Source: an uncultured Bacteroidota bacterium
Lineage (GTDB): Bacteria > Bacteroidota > Bacteroidia > B-17B0 > Aurantibacillaceae
Direction: 5' to 3'
Assembly (NCBI GenBank): GCA_903893815.1
Contig: CAITNS010000016.1
Location: 85,698 to 149,697, forward strand
DNA length: 64,000 bases
Below the pieces are notes generated by a model that saw nothing but the letters and a program-made list of their open reading frames with translations, had not been told where the DNA came from and did no database searches. A program made the translations under genes and the position numbers. This document shows positions 26,852 to 36,496 of the stretch, one piece after another (position 1 is the stretch's first letter; each line of letters opens with the position of its first letter).

Positions 26852-29800
26852 TTATTGACTTACAACGGGAAACACCAAGATAAAAGTCGTTCCTAAATTA
26901 ATATCAGTTTCAAAAGAAATAGTTCCATTAAAAGACACTACCGAATTTTTTACCATTGCTAAACCTAAGCCAGTACCTGTGGTTTTAGTAGTGAAATTAG
27001 GAATGAATAAACGATGTGTTAATTCTTCTGCAATACCACAGCCATTATCTTTTACTTTAATCGTCACATAATTTTTATCACCAAATGCTGTGACTTCAAT
27101 TTTTCCTTTTCTGTTTTCAGGAATAGATTGCTCTGCATTTTTTAATAAGTTTGTAAATATTCGCAAACACTGTTCTTTATCTGCCATAATTAATAAAGCA
27201 TCAGGAGCATTTAATGAAATTTCACACTCAGTATTTTGCTGAAATAAATTGGTAACACTTTGCAATACATCACAAATATTTACCACTTCTAAATTAGTTG
27301 TTGGTAATTTAGCAAAGTTTGAAAACTCTGTTGCGATATGCGACAAAGTATCAATTTGTTCAATTAACATCTTTGATACTTTATTTACTCTATCGGTTAT
27401 GTCGTCGGGGTTTGTTTCCACTACTCGCTGTAAATGCTGAATGTTAAGCTTCATTGGAGTTAATGGATTTTTTATTTCATGCGCTACTTGCTTCGCCATT
27501 TCACGCCAAGCACTTTCTCTTTCTGATTGAGCTAATAGTTCCGAACTCTTTTCTAACTTAATTAACATATTATTGTACTCTACCACTAAGTTTCCAATTT
27601 CATCTTTCGATTGCCATTGCAAGGCTTCGTTAAATTTACCAAACTGAATGTTTGAAATTTGCTGTTTAATAATTCTTAATGGTTTCGTTAATAAGTTAGA
27701 TACTAATAAAGCGATAAGTGTAGTAATAGCAAACAGAATAGTGTATATGTTAATGAGTGTTGTTAAATAAGCTGTTAATTCTTTTTCTAAATCTTTTTGT
27801 CGCGCAAAATATGGTAAGTTGATATAGCCTAACAATTTGTCGTTTTTACTATAAAAAGGAATATAAGCCGATAAATAATTAAGAGACCCAATGTTTTCTT
27901 TTTGAGTGTAATTTGCTAAAATACCTCGTGTAAGATTCATATAAGCTGATGGATTCATGAACTTAGAAACTAATCCTTGCTCGTAAATAGCAGGCTGAGA
28001 AGTTGCATACAACATGCCTTTTTTACTAAATAAAGAAATATCACTACCAAATAACTGAGCCAACCGCTTTAAACGAAACGTTGTATTGTCTCTATAATTA
28101 GGTTCTAAAGCATTCTGCTGCCCAACCGTTTGCTGCAACTCTTTTAATACCGATTGTGATTTTAAAACTAAGTCCTTTTCGTTTTTCAACTCAAACTGAG
28201 AAGTTACAACCCACACTGTTCCAATAACCACTGCCGCTAAAGAAAGTACCACAATAGATACCAAGATAAACTGAATTCGGTTATTTAAGGAACTAAATCG
28301 TTCGCTACGCTTGATGACAATTGAGTTAAACCAAACAACCAGTAATACTAACAGTGCAAAGAAAATAAATAAATAAGAGTTAGACGTAAATCGGCCCCAT
28401 GCTCCAAAAGCTTTATCGGTAATTACAATCGACACATTATTTTTGATACGATATATAAAGTGTTCATACGAATCGCTTGAAGCTGGGTTAAACATATTGT
28501 TTTTAACAAACAAAGGGTATTGATATTCGCCAAAAGTATTGAGCAACTTATTAGATTCATAAACGGCATACGATATTTGTTTAGATTCTAACTTATTTTC
28601 TAAAGATTTATCTAATAACAAATCCGGGAAAGCACCTAAGTTTACTGCTAGTTTAGGCTCTAATTGGATAAACAAGCGAAATGTTTTATCTGGATTTTTA
28701 TTAACGTCTTCAATATCAATTTTAGCAATGTATCGAATCGATTTTTTATCTTTATCAATAAAATACAAATCATCACAAATAGTTTGCGAGCCTCCTTTTT
28801 CAATTTGATCTTTAAAATAATCTTCATTTAAATACATCGCATTTAAATGAATAAAAATTGGCGTGCAATCATTTTTAAACAGAGACATCACAATTTCATA
28901 CCGCTCAAAATAACCGCTAAAATTTCGCTGCCTTATATTTTGTTCAATTTGTTCATTACTTAATTGTAATTGCGATAATAAATTTTTTAATTGTGCATCC
29001 GATTTAATGGCACTGCTAATTTTGTTAAATTCATTTTCAGCAATCACATCTTGCCTATCTGTTAAGCCTAATGAAATAGCTTCGTAGGTTTGTTTTTTAT
29101 TTAACTGCTCATATTTACTAAATAAAGTAGATACAATAAATGTAGACATCAATAAAATCAAACCAATATTTATAAAATTGTATGTAGCCTTAAACCGTCT
29201 TAAAAAATAAGAGATTAGCACTAACAATAATGGCCACAAATAATCGAACACATGAAACTGATTTGATTTACTTAACACAAAGACGGTAGCGATGCATATT
29301 ATTGAAAAAGAAAATAAGATTCCAACAAAATTTTTGTAATCAATGTACATAGAAATAAATTTATCTAAACACAAGTAAAAAGCAAAAATTAAAAAGCCAA
29401 CGGATAAAATTCCAATTAAACTATAAGCACTAAAATTAAATAACTCATTAATGTTATACGATATAGTAGAGTTATTTACCAAACTAAAAATCAATAATCG
29501 AATTTGCAAAGAAGACAAAATGATAACAAAAACAAATAATACATCTACCGATAATTGCAAAAAACTATTTTTAATGGAGATGCCTTTTGGTATTTTATAA
29601 ATTAAGGTTGATATTAAAAAAATCAAAGCGCTATTAATTAATACATCACCCAAATACGAGAAATAAAATGAAGATGCATTGGCAAAAATTTTAGCGTCAT
29701 ACAAGCCTCCGTCATAAAAATCAGCAGGAATTTTAAAATAAATCATCAAGGAGCGAATTGCCAAGCAGGCCGAACTAAAAGCAATCACAAATAAAATTTC

Positions 29801-30517
29801 ATTTTGAATTTTAGCTTTCAAAAACAAAAATAAAGACCATAAAAACAAAATGCAGGCAATGATATAAATAAAACAAGCGTAAGTATTTGAACTTTTACTT
29901 TTAAATAAGCCATCTTCTCTATAAACTTCAAATAAGGGCGGGCCAAACTTTGACTTAACAGCATGATCCAAATAATTAATAGGCGTAATTAATTTAGTAT
30001 TTTCGGGTAACTGAAGCCATTTACTGAAATTATTATTCAAGTATCTATTTTCAAAATCATACTCCGGTTTAATAGAAATGAGCGCAACTAAGGTGTAATT
30101 TAATTTCTGGTCGGTTTCCTGTTTAATGTATTCGTACCAACCATTGCGCATTTTTATGAGTTGCAAATCTGTTTCGTTGGTATAAGCAAATAAATCTACG
30201 GCAGGTTGGTTATCCGACCAATAACACAAGCTATCATTACTATATACATAAACAGCAATGCCTTCATTTTTATATAAATCTGAAATGATGCCATTGTATT
30301 TTACAAACAAATCACTTGGTTTGGTATCTTTTAAAGCATTAGATAGCAGATCTAAATGAGATTTGGCAATAACTTCCTTGGCATGAAGTCGCTTTTCGGC
30401 AACAGCCACTAGCTCCTTAGTTGTGTAATTATTGCTTTGAGATAAAAAATAGGAAAAAACGGCGCATAATAGGCCACAAGAAAAAATAACATATAATTTA
30501 AAAGGGAGCTTTTTCAT
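26852..30517 (-). CDS. Large NtrY-like sensor histidine kinase
   Basis: A 1221-residue membrane histidine kinase. The N-terminal half has a first helix (about 8-24), a periplasmic domain, then a block of about seven helices, a second large extracytoplasmic region, two helices near 735-790, a third sensor region and a helix near 930-955. A HAMP-like linker (QISNIQFGKFNEALQWQSKD) follows. The kinase core has the phospho-acceptor in AKQVAHEIKNPLTPMKLNI (H1013), the N box NLLKNAEQSIPENRKG, G1 KDNGCGI and G2 TGTGLGLAMVKNS. The EIKNPLTPMKLNIQHLQ form is that of NtrY-type kinases. No response regulator is adjacent, so the partner and signal are unknown. The protein is two to three times the usual length. 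Confidence 0.88.
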   Translation of the reverse strand: MKKLPFKLYVIFSCGLLCAVFSYFLSQSNNYTTKELVAVAEKRLHAKEVIAKSHLDLLSNALKDTKPSDLFVKYNGIISDLYKNEGIAVYVYSNDSLCYWSDNQPAVDLFAYTNETDLQLIKMRNGWYEYIKQETDQKLNYTLVALISIKPEYDFENRYLNNNFSKWLQLPENTKLITPINYLDHAVKSKFGPPLFEVYREDGLFKSKSSNTYACFIYIIACILFLWSLFLFLKAKIQNEILFVIAFSSACLAIRSLMIYFKIPADFYDGGLYDAKIFANASSFYFSYLGDVLINSALIFLISTLIYKIPKGISIKNSFLQLSVDVLFVFVIILSSLQIRLLIFSLVNNSTISYNINELFNFSAYSLIGILSVGFLIFAFYLCLDKFISMYIDYKNFVGILFSFSIICIATVFVLSKSNQFHVFDYLWPLLLVLISYFLRRFKATYNFINIGLILLMSTFIVSTLFSKYEQLNKKQTYEAISLGLTDRQDVIAENEFNKISSAIKSDAQLKNLLSQLQLSNEQIEQNIRQRNFSGYFERYEIVMSLFKNDCTPIFIHLNAMYLNEDYFKDQIEKGGSQTICDDLYFIDKDKKSIRYIAKIDIEDVNKNPDKTFRLFIQLEPKLAVNLGAFPDLLLDKSLENKLESKQISYAVYESNKLLNTFGEYQYPLFVKNNMFNPASSDSYEHFIYRIKNNVSIVITDKAFGAWGRFTSNSYLFIFFALLVLLVVWFNSIVIKRSERFSSLNNRIQFILVSIVVLSLAAVVIGTVWVVTSQFELKNEKDLVLKSQSVLKELQQTVGQQNALEPNYRDNTTFRLKRLAQLFGSDISLFSKKGMLYATSQPAIYEQGLVSKFMNPSAYMNLTRGILANYTQKENIGSLNYLSAYIPFYSKNDKLLGYINLPYFARQKDLEKELTAYLTTLINIYTILFAITTLIALLVSNLLTKPLRIIKQQISNIQFGKFNEALQWQSKDEIGNLVVEYNNMLIKLEKSSELLAQSERESAWREMAKQVAHEIKNPLTPMKLNIQHLQRVVETNPDDITDRVNKVSKMLIEQIDTLSHIATEFSNFAKLPTTNLEVVNICDVLQSVTNLFQQNTECEISLNAPDALLIMADKEQCLRIFTNLLKNAEQSIPENRKGKIEVTAFGDKNYVTIKVKDNGCGIAEELTHRLFIPNFTTKTTGTGLGLAMVKNSVVSFNGTISFETDINLGTTFILVFPVVSQ

Positions 30518-30541
30518 TTATATCAATACGTCCTATTTTAT

Positions 30542-30669
30542 TTACTGTAAATTGCGTCAGTTCGAGTAAGCGCTGCCTCTTTGCGCTATATCGAGAACTT
30601 TACTGTTTACTTCTCGATACACATTTGCAAAAGACAGGCAAATGCACTCGAAGTGACATTTTACAGTAA
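30542..30669. repeat. Nested palindromic intergenic element
   Basis: A 128-bp element with perfect 10-bp terminal inverted repeats, TTACTGTAAA (30542-30551) and its complement at 30660-30669. Imperfect complementarity continues inward (GTCAGTTCGAGT versus ACTCGAAGTGAC). An inner perfect 9-bp repeat, TATCGAGAA (30589-30597), matches 30611-30619. It lies between divergent genes. Confidence 0.65.
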
Positions 30670-30750
30670 TTAAACACATTTATCTTAGGGCAATTTACTG
30701 TTTTTTAACTAATTTTTTGACTGTAAAAATCATTTTTTTGAAGTTTTAAG

Positions 30751-30758
30751 TATATTTG
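30751..30758 (+). promoter_or_regulatory. -7 promoter element (TATATTTG)
   Basis: An exact TAnnTTTG match 21 nt before the ATG at 30780. Because a TTG start at 30756 would lie inside it, the ATG at 30780 is the better start. No well-spaced -33 TTTG is seen. Confidence 0.4.
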
Positions 30759-30779
30759 TATGATAACACCTTATTTTTT

Positions 30780-33020
30780 ATGGCTAAACAAACTACGAGT
30801 ACAAAACAACCGGTTTTTCAAGAACTGAAAAATACGTTTCATTTTTTCCCGTTTAAAAATCAAGCAGCTCCGTTTATTGTTATTATCCTATTAGGGTTAA
30901 TTTTCAATTTAACCTCTTTGCATAACGAGTATGCCTTAGATGATGGTATTATTATTCATCAAAACGACCACGTTATTAAAGGTATAAAAGGTATTAAGGA
31001 TATTATGACCAAAGATGCCTACGAAAGTTTTTACCGTAGAATGAATGCAACCGATCAATTAGCAGGTGGTCGTTACCGTCCGTTATCTGTTGTGAGTTTT
31101 GCTATTGAGCAAGAATTTATTGGAGCATATCCAAAAGATGGTTTATATCCTCAACGTTGTTGGGATACTAATCAAAATAAAAAAGATGATGTAGAAGAAG
31201 ATATTAATGATGATGGTGTATTTAACGAAGTAGATTGCCAAGTAAAAGGCGCTTCTTTACGTCACTTTGTAAATATCATTACCCTTATTATTGGAGTGAT
31301 GTTATTATTCTTGTTTTTTAGAAATTACATTTTTAAGGACAATCACGATTTAGCCTTTCTAGCAGCCTTAATATTTTTAATGCATCCTATTCACTCCGAG
31401 GCCATTGCCAATGTAAAAAGTCGGGATGAAATTTTTTCACTCATATTTATTTCCCTAACATTCTTCTTCTCCTTTAAATACATGAAGGATAAAAACACTA
31501 AAACCTTATTTTGGGCAGCCTTTAACTTTTTATTAGCCCTATTGTCAAAAGAATACGCCGTTGTATTAGTGATGCTAATTCCTATTGCATTTTTTGTTTA
31601 CGGAGAAATTGATTTTGATCCAAAAACATTCTTTCAATCAAAAGAGTTTAAACAAGCTTTATCGTTATTTGGAATTTTCTTTGCCTGTGCCTTGCTGATG
31701 TTGTTGGTAAAACGAAACTCCGATATGCACATTCAACCCGGACAAAAAGCAACAACCTCATATTGGATTTTCCCATTTGTGTATTTAGCTATTGGTGTAT
31801 TTGTGATTGGTTCTAAAATCAAAACTAAGTTTGCAACCTTAATGAGTTGGCATTTCTTTATCATGTTGTTTTATTTAGGAATGCGTTTGGTAGCCGTTAA
31901 ATTAAAACCAGGTGTACCTGATACAGAGATTTTAAATAACCCATACTTATTAGCCTCTCAACATGAGCAATGGGCAACAAAAGTATATGTATTATTAAAA
32001 TACTTTACCTTATGTTGGTTCCCTCACCCATTATCTTCTGATTATTCATTTAACACAATTCAGTTCCGCACCTTTGCAAGTTGGGACACTTTAGTATCAT
32101 TAGTATTACACATTGGTTTATTGATAGCAGGCGTAAAATTAGTTTTAAAGAAACATACTTTAGGTTTTGCTATTGCTGTGTACTTTGCCTTTTTATTAAT
32201 GATTGGTAATATTTTAATGGATATTGGTGCTACTATGGGTGAGCGTTTATTATTTCACTCAACCATTGGATTTGTGATTGCTTTTGCATGGTTAATATTA
32301 AAAGGAGTTGACAAAATACCAGGTAACTTAATGGTTAAGCGTAGCGTTTTCTTTTTATTATTAGGAACCATGACTTTCCTTTATGGTTGTAAAACTTGGG
32401 AGCGTAACTGGGATTGGAAAAACGATATTACTTTATTCTTAAAAGATGTAGAAACGGTTCCAAACTCTGTATTAGTATTAGGTAATGCTGGAGCACGTTA
32501 TATTGACTTATCGGATACAAAAAACTTTGTAGCTAAACGCGAGGAATCTTTAGAAAAAGGGATTAAGTATTTAAAACATGCTATTGAGTTGCACCCACGT
32601 TACGTAAACGGTTATTTAAATTTAGGTTTAGGTAGCTACAAATTAAAACGTGATAGAGACGCTTTATTTTACTGGAAACAAGCAGAAGCGTTGTATCCAA
32701 ACAACCCGTACTTAAAAAATTATTATATCGTCATGTATAATGATTTATTAAATAGAGGTTACCAAAAAGCACAACGTGGCCAACTGGATAGTGCTATTTA
32801 TGAATTAAGAAAAACCATCATCTTAGATAAATTAAACCCAGAAGGTTTTTATAATTTAGGTGGAGCTTATTACCAAAACAAACAATACGATAAAGCAAAA
32901 ATTTATTGGGAACAATGTTTAAAATTAAAACCTGACCATGTGCAAGCAAAATCTGGTTTAGCAACCATTGTAACGGTAACGGTGCCAACGCCACCTCAAC
33001 CGCAAGGGATAAAAAAATAA
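30780..33020 (+). CDS. TMTC-like GT-C membrane protein with C-terminal TPRs
   Basis: A 746-residue protein from ATG 30780. About ten transmembrane helices follow a cytoplasmic start; the first loop has NEYALDDGIII (D54, D55), the acidic motif of GT-C/PMT-type transferases, and SRDEIFS is also typical. Residues about 560-735 contain TPR motifs (YLNLGLGSYKLKRDRDALFYWKQAEALYP; PEGFYNLGGAYYQNKQYDKA). The layout is that of TMTC-type proteins, which in animals O-mannosylate secreted proteins from a polyprenyl-mannose donor; the donor and target here are unknown. The first loop also carries a Cys-flanked acidic segment (127-153) resembling calcium-binding loops. It is transcribed alone and ends at a clear terminator. 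Confidence 0.8.
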   Translation: MAKQTTSTKQPVFQELKNTFHFFPFKNQAAPFIVIILLGLIFNLTSLHNEYALDDGIIIHQNDHVIKGIKGIKDIMTKDAYESFYRRMNATDQLAGGRYRPLSVVSFAIEQEFIGAYPKDGLYPQRCWDTNQNKKDDVEEDINDDGVFNEVDCQVKGASLRHFVNIITLIIGVMLLFLFFRNYIFKDNHDLAFLAALIFLMHPIHSEAIANVKSRDEIFSLIFISLTFFFSFKYMKDKNTKTLFWAAFNFLLALLSKEYAVVLVMLIPIAFFVYGEIDFDPKTFFQSKEFKQALSLFGIFFACALLMLLVKRNSDMHIQPGQKATTSYWIFPFVYLAIGVFVIGSKIKTKFATLMSWHFFIMLFYLGMRLVAVKLKPGVPDTEILNNPYLLASQHEQWATKVYVLLKYFTLCWFPHPLSSDYSFNTIQFRTFASWDTLVSLVLHIGLLIAGVKLVLKKHTLGFAIAVYFAFLLMIGNILMDIGATMGERLLFHSTIGFVIAFAWLILKGVDKIPGNLMVKRSVFFLLLGTMTFLYGCKTWERNWDWKNDITLFLKDVETVPNSVLVLGNAGARYIDLSDTKNFVAKREESLEKGIKYLKHAIELHPRYVNGYLNLGLGSYKLKRDRDALFYWKQAEALYPNNPYLKNYYIVMYNDLLNRGYQKAQRGQLDSAIYELRKTIILDKLNPEGFYNLGGAYYQNKQYDKAKIYWEQCLKLKPDHVQAKSGLATIVTVTVPTPPQPQGIKK

Positions 33021-33025
33021 ATTAA

Positions 33026-33056
33026 AAAGGGCTACTCAAATGAGTAGCTTTTTTTT
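33026..33056 (+). terminator. Rho-independent terminator
   Basis: GCTACTC (33031-33037) pairs with GAGTAGC (33042-33048) around an AAAT loop. It is flanked by A-rich DNA and followed by eight Ts, just after the TMTC-like gene. Confidence 0.75.
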
Positions 33057-33196
33057 GGAAATGAATTTAGTATATTTGATTAGTTATAGAAGTAAAAAAC
33101 CAATATAATATTGAAGTTTTTACAATATTACAGGGATAAAATCACTCCTATAAGCAAGTAGCTACAATACGCCAAACAACCTATATTATAAAATAA

Positions 33197-34711
33197 ATGA
33201 ACCCAAAATACCTCATACTAATTCTTTGTTACATATTCGTTACAATTGCGCGAGCGCAACAACCGAAAAAAAACTCAAAAGAATATTTGGAACATCTTGT
33301 TAAAGAAAAAGAAAAAACTGCAATAAAAACAAGTGTACAGCCACAAATAGATTCGATTTTGAACATTATTAAAATCACAAAAAATGACACTGGAAAATTA
33401 AAGCTATACGTTAAAATTATTGAGTTGTGTGAATTGAAAGACAATTTAAAATATGCTCAACCAATAATAGATATTGCAGACAAATTATTACCTACTACTA
33501 GCGACAGCACATATACAAATAAATTGCTGGAATGGCGTGACAACGGCGTTGAATATCAACTTGCATTCTACAATGGCGTTAATGATTTTAAATCTCAAGA
33601 GCCATTATATTTATCTCATATAAAAGTACTGGAGAAATACAAAGAAAAGAGATATGTGAATTTGATAATACATTTAGGAAATGTGTATGGCTTTCAAGGA
33701 GAAATGATGAAGCAGTTACAGCTCCTAGAAAATGGTTATGAAACTGTCAGAAAGTGGAATAAAAAAACTCTAATAGCTAGCTTTACATATCAGTTAGCCT
33801 TGTTCTTTGCTCGTAATAATGATACGGCAACAACAAGACAATGGATTGAAAAAAATATAGCCATTGAAAAAGAAATAAATGACAGTATTTTCATAGCACG
33901 TAATGTGTTTTTAGTGGGAGATTTGTTTCAAATAATTAAATATTATTCTAAAGCCGAACAAAGTTTTATCCAAGCTATTAAACTGTACAAAAAACTAAAT
34001 GACGAAGGGGCTTTAGCTGAAACGTATTTAGAAATGGGAAATTTATTTTCTAACCAAAATGCATGCGATAAAGCTATTACTTGGTACGAACAAAGCGAGC
34101 AATTAGGTCAAAAAATTGGCAATGGTGGAACTGTGGTGAAAAGTATGATGAAAAGAGGTCGTTGCTATGCCTTGCAAGGAAATTATGAAAAAGCAATAGA
34201 AACGCACAAATGGATTTGGAATTTAATTGATAAACCAGGAATTGATAATAGTTCATTAATTCTTATCGGGCGACACTTAATTAGAGACTATTTTGAATCA
34301 AAGCAATATGCTAATGCTAAAAAAATATTGGACAGAATTGTAAACTTAAATGCCCCCACAATGGATAAAAAAAACATAGAAAAACTTGCCTACCAATTAG
34401 ATTCGGCAATGGGAAATACGAGTGGGGCATTTTTGCATTACCAAAATTATGTACAATTAGAAAAGAAACTCAATAATGCCGAAATAACTAAAGCAGGAGT
34501 CCAACAAAAATTTAAAAGTGACATAGAAAAACAAAAGACCGAACAAGCCCAAAAAGATGTCGAAGCAAAGTCTGAGAGCGAAAAACAAAAAATGATTTTA
34601 TATTTTGTTTCGGGTTTCCTGCTGTTGATTGCGGTTTTGGCTGTTTTTATTTTCAAAAATTTACGCACGACTCAAAAACAAAAACTAGTTATTGAGGTCA
34701 AAGAAAGATAA
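33197..34711 (+). CDS. TPR-transmembrane half of an interrupted SpoIIE-type phosphatase gene
   Basis: A 504-codon frame with a signal peptide (about 1-20), a TPR array (about 60-420; GALAETYLEMGNLFSNQNAC, GRCYALQGNYEKAIETH), a coiled coil and one transmembrane helix (about 473-490, MILYFVSGFLLLIAVLAVFIF). It stops at TAA (34709-34711). The same reading frame continues without further stops for 273 codons through the coiled-coil linker and SpoIIE domain found in the two intact paralogues at 38528-40528 and 57500-59470. So this is the 5' part of a gene split by one nonsense codon. The product may still be made as a membrane TPR protein without phosphatase. Confidence 0.75.
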   Translation: MNPKYLILILCYIFVTIARAQQPKKNSKEYLEHLVKEKEKTAIKTSVQPQIDSILNIIKITKNDTGKLKLYVKIIELCELKDNLKYAQPIIDIADKLLPTTSDSTYTNKLLEWRDNGVEYQLAFYNGVNDFKSQEPLYLSHIKVLEKYKEKRYVNLIIHLGNVYGFQGEMMKQLQLLENGYETVRKWNKKTLIASFTYQLALFFARNNDTATTRQWIEKNIAIEKEINDSIFIARNVFLVGDLFQIIKYYSKAEQSFIQAIKLYKKLNDEGALAETYLEMGNLFSNQNACDKAITWYEQSEQLGQKIGNGGTVVKSMMKRGRCYALQGNYEKAIETHKWIWNLIDKPGIDNSSLILIGRHLIRDYFESKQYANAKKILDRIVNLNAPTMDKKNIEKLAYQLDSAMGNTSGAFLHYQNYVQLEKKLNNAEITKAGVQQKFKSDIEKQKTEQAQKDVEAKSESEKQKMILYFVSGFLLLIAVLAVFIFKNLRTTQKQKLVIEVKER

Positions 34712-35533
34712 ACCCAACAGCAAAACAATATTATCATTAAACAAAAGGATATAGTAGAAGAACAGCACAAAGAAATTCTTGACAGTATAAATTATGCTGA
34801 GCGCATACAGCGTACCTTCTTGGCTAGCAAAGATTTGCTAGACGCTAATTTACAAGATTACTTTATTCTCTTTAAACCCAAGGATGTGGTGAGTGGAGAT
34901 TTTTATTGGGCAAATAAATTACCTAACGGTAATTTTGCCATAGCTACCGCCGACAGCACAGGACATGGTGTACCCGGTGCAATTATGAGTTTGCTTAATA
35001 TTACCAGTATAGAAAAAGCCATAGAGCAAAATAAATTTTTGCCAAATGAGATTTTAAATCATACTCGCAACACAATTATTGAACGTTTGAAAAAAGACGG
35101 AAGCTCAGAAGGTGGCAAAGACGGAATGGATTGCACTTTGTGTGTTTATGATTTTAAAAACATGAAATTATTTGTTTCATCAGCCCATAATCCTGTATGG
35201 ATTATTCGTAAGCAAAGTAGTCTTGAATTTATTGAAATAAATCCAGACAAAATGCCTGTAGGCAAACACGATAAACAAGATACTTCATTCACCCTAAACG
35301 AAGTTGAATTACAAAAAGGTGATATAATTTATACACTGACTGATGGTTTTCCAGACCAATTTGGAGGTGCAAGAGGCAAAAAATTTATGATAAAACGACT
35401 GCGCGAGTTGATTGTTGAAAATGCCAATTTACCAATGACCGAACAAAAACAATTTTTGGAAAAAACTTTTTCCGATTGGGTTGGCGAATTAGAACAAATT
35501 GACGACGTAACTGTAATTGGAATAAAAATCTAA
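34712..35533 (+). pseudogene. SpoIIE/PP2C phosphatase half, separated by an in-frame TAA
   Basis: Continuation in the same frame of the TPR gene. TQQQNNIIIKQKDIVEEQHK and EILDSINYAERIQ form the linker helix seen in the paralogues; then come DYFILFKPKDVVSGDFYWA, ATADSTGHGVPGAIMS, DGMDCTLCVYD and TLTDGFPDQFGGARGKKF, which are all the metal-binding and core blocks of SpoIIE-type PP2C phosphatases. No ATG start exists near the beginning; TTG at 34820 is the first plausible one and would cut off the linker. The domain itself is intact, so the stop is either recent, a sequence error, or read through. As drawn, it is best treated as the broken half of one gene. Confidence 0.7.
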
Positions 35534-35604
35534 AACGCACTAGTTGCTAACAGAATACTGGAAAATAATAGGTAATTTTGCTAGTAATTAAACAAACACA
35601 AATT

Positions 35605-35647
35605 ATCCATGTTGTTAAATAATCAGAACTAATGATACAACATGGAT
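35605..35647 (+). terminator. Possible terminator hairpin
   Basis: ATCCATGTTGT (35605-35615) is a perfect complement of ACAACATGGAT (35637-35647), with a 21-nt loop and only a short T tail. It may instead be a small palindromic element. Confidence 0.35.
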
Positions 35648-35672
35648 TTTCGAAAATTTAAAATTTAATCTA

Positions 35673-35897
35673 ATGAAATTATCTATTTTATACTTGGTTA
35701 CTTTATCACTGTTAATGGGAAGTTGCAAAAAAGAATGTGCAAAAAAATTAAGCCCTGTAAATCAAACTACTGAATCTTTAAAAACTACACCGCCTAATTT
35801 TATTCATCCCTATTTTATTAAATATAAAAACTATCGAAACGATTTAAATTCGACCTATAAAAATTTCGTTACTAACTCTTATAATAAAGGCTGTTAA
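35673..35897 (+). CDS. Small putative lipoprotein
   Basis: A 74-residue protein with a lipoprotein signal: MKLSILYLVTLSLLMGSCKK, with the lipobox LMGSC giving lipidation at C18. The mature part is short, basic and polar and ends NSYNKGC. The family is not recognised. It precedes another small lipoprotein gene by 14 nt, so the pair is probably co-transcribed. Confidence 0.6.
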   Translation: MKLSILYLVTLSLLMGSCKKECAKKLSPVNQTTESLKTTPPNFIHPYFIKYKNYRNDLNSTYKNFVTNSYNKGC

Positions 35898-35911
35898 ATA
35901 AAATAGTTTCA

Positions 35912-36481
35912 ATGATGCATCCATTTCCTTTATTTTTATTTACTATCATAGTTTTATTGTCATTACAATCGTGCGACAAAGCAATTGCAAATGAAAAAAC
36001 AACAGATACAACTAAGGTTGATGCTAAAACCAATACACCAGAAGTTAAACCTGTTTACGATTTAAACCATGTTGTATATTCAGACACCAAAGGCATAAGT
36101 GCAGGTAACGATATCTTCACAACGTTTGATTGTCCGGATGACTTAAACTTTCCTCCAATTAGTATAAAACATTGGGATAAGATTTCTGTTGTTAACGGAA
36201 GACTTCCAACTTACGAAGAAACACATAATGGCATGTCGATTCATCATTATGGTGGAGAAGCAAACAAGGTTGTTAAAGTTTATAATATGACCTTACCACG
36301 TTTAGCAAGTATTTATAGTAATCGTACCAAGCAATACGAAACCGTAGTAGTTATTCAAATGGTGCAAACTGCTGAAGATACCGTAGTAGGTTATCGTTAC
36401 TTAACAGGAGGTTGTGGAGGTTCCTTATTTAAAAACTTCCATTTTTTAACGGTATCAGAAATACAAAAGGTTGTTGGTTGA
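35912..36481 (+). CDS. Putative lipoprotein of unknown function
   Basis: A 189-residue protein (two possible ATGs, 35912 and 35915). The signal sequence ends LLSLQSCDK, a lipobox with Cys at residue 21. A low-complexity Thr/Lys linker (ANEKTTDTTKVDAKTNTPEV) leads into a globular domain with FDCPDDLNFPPISIKHWDKI and YRYLTGGCGGSLFKNFHFLT. I do not recognise the domain. It likely sits on the periplasmic or outer face of the envelope. Confidence 0.65.
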   Translation: MMHPFPLFLFTIIVLLSLQSCDKAIANEKTTDTTKVDAKTNTPEVKPVYDLNHVVYSDTKGISAGNDIFTTFDCPDDLNFPPISIKHWDKISVVNGRLPTYEETHNGMSIHHYGGEANKVVKVYNMTLPRLASIYSNRTKQYETVVVIQMVQTAEDTVVGYRYLTGGCGGSLFKNFHFLTVSEIQKVVG

Positions 36482-36496
36482 TAAACAATAAAAAAC

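Noticed and set aside
34820..35533. SpoIIE domain as an independent gene
   Set aside because: There is no ATG or clear translation start; the frame is continuous with the upstream TPR gene apart from one TAA, and paralogues are fused.
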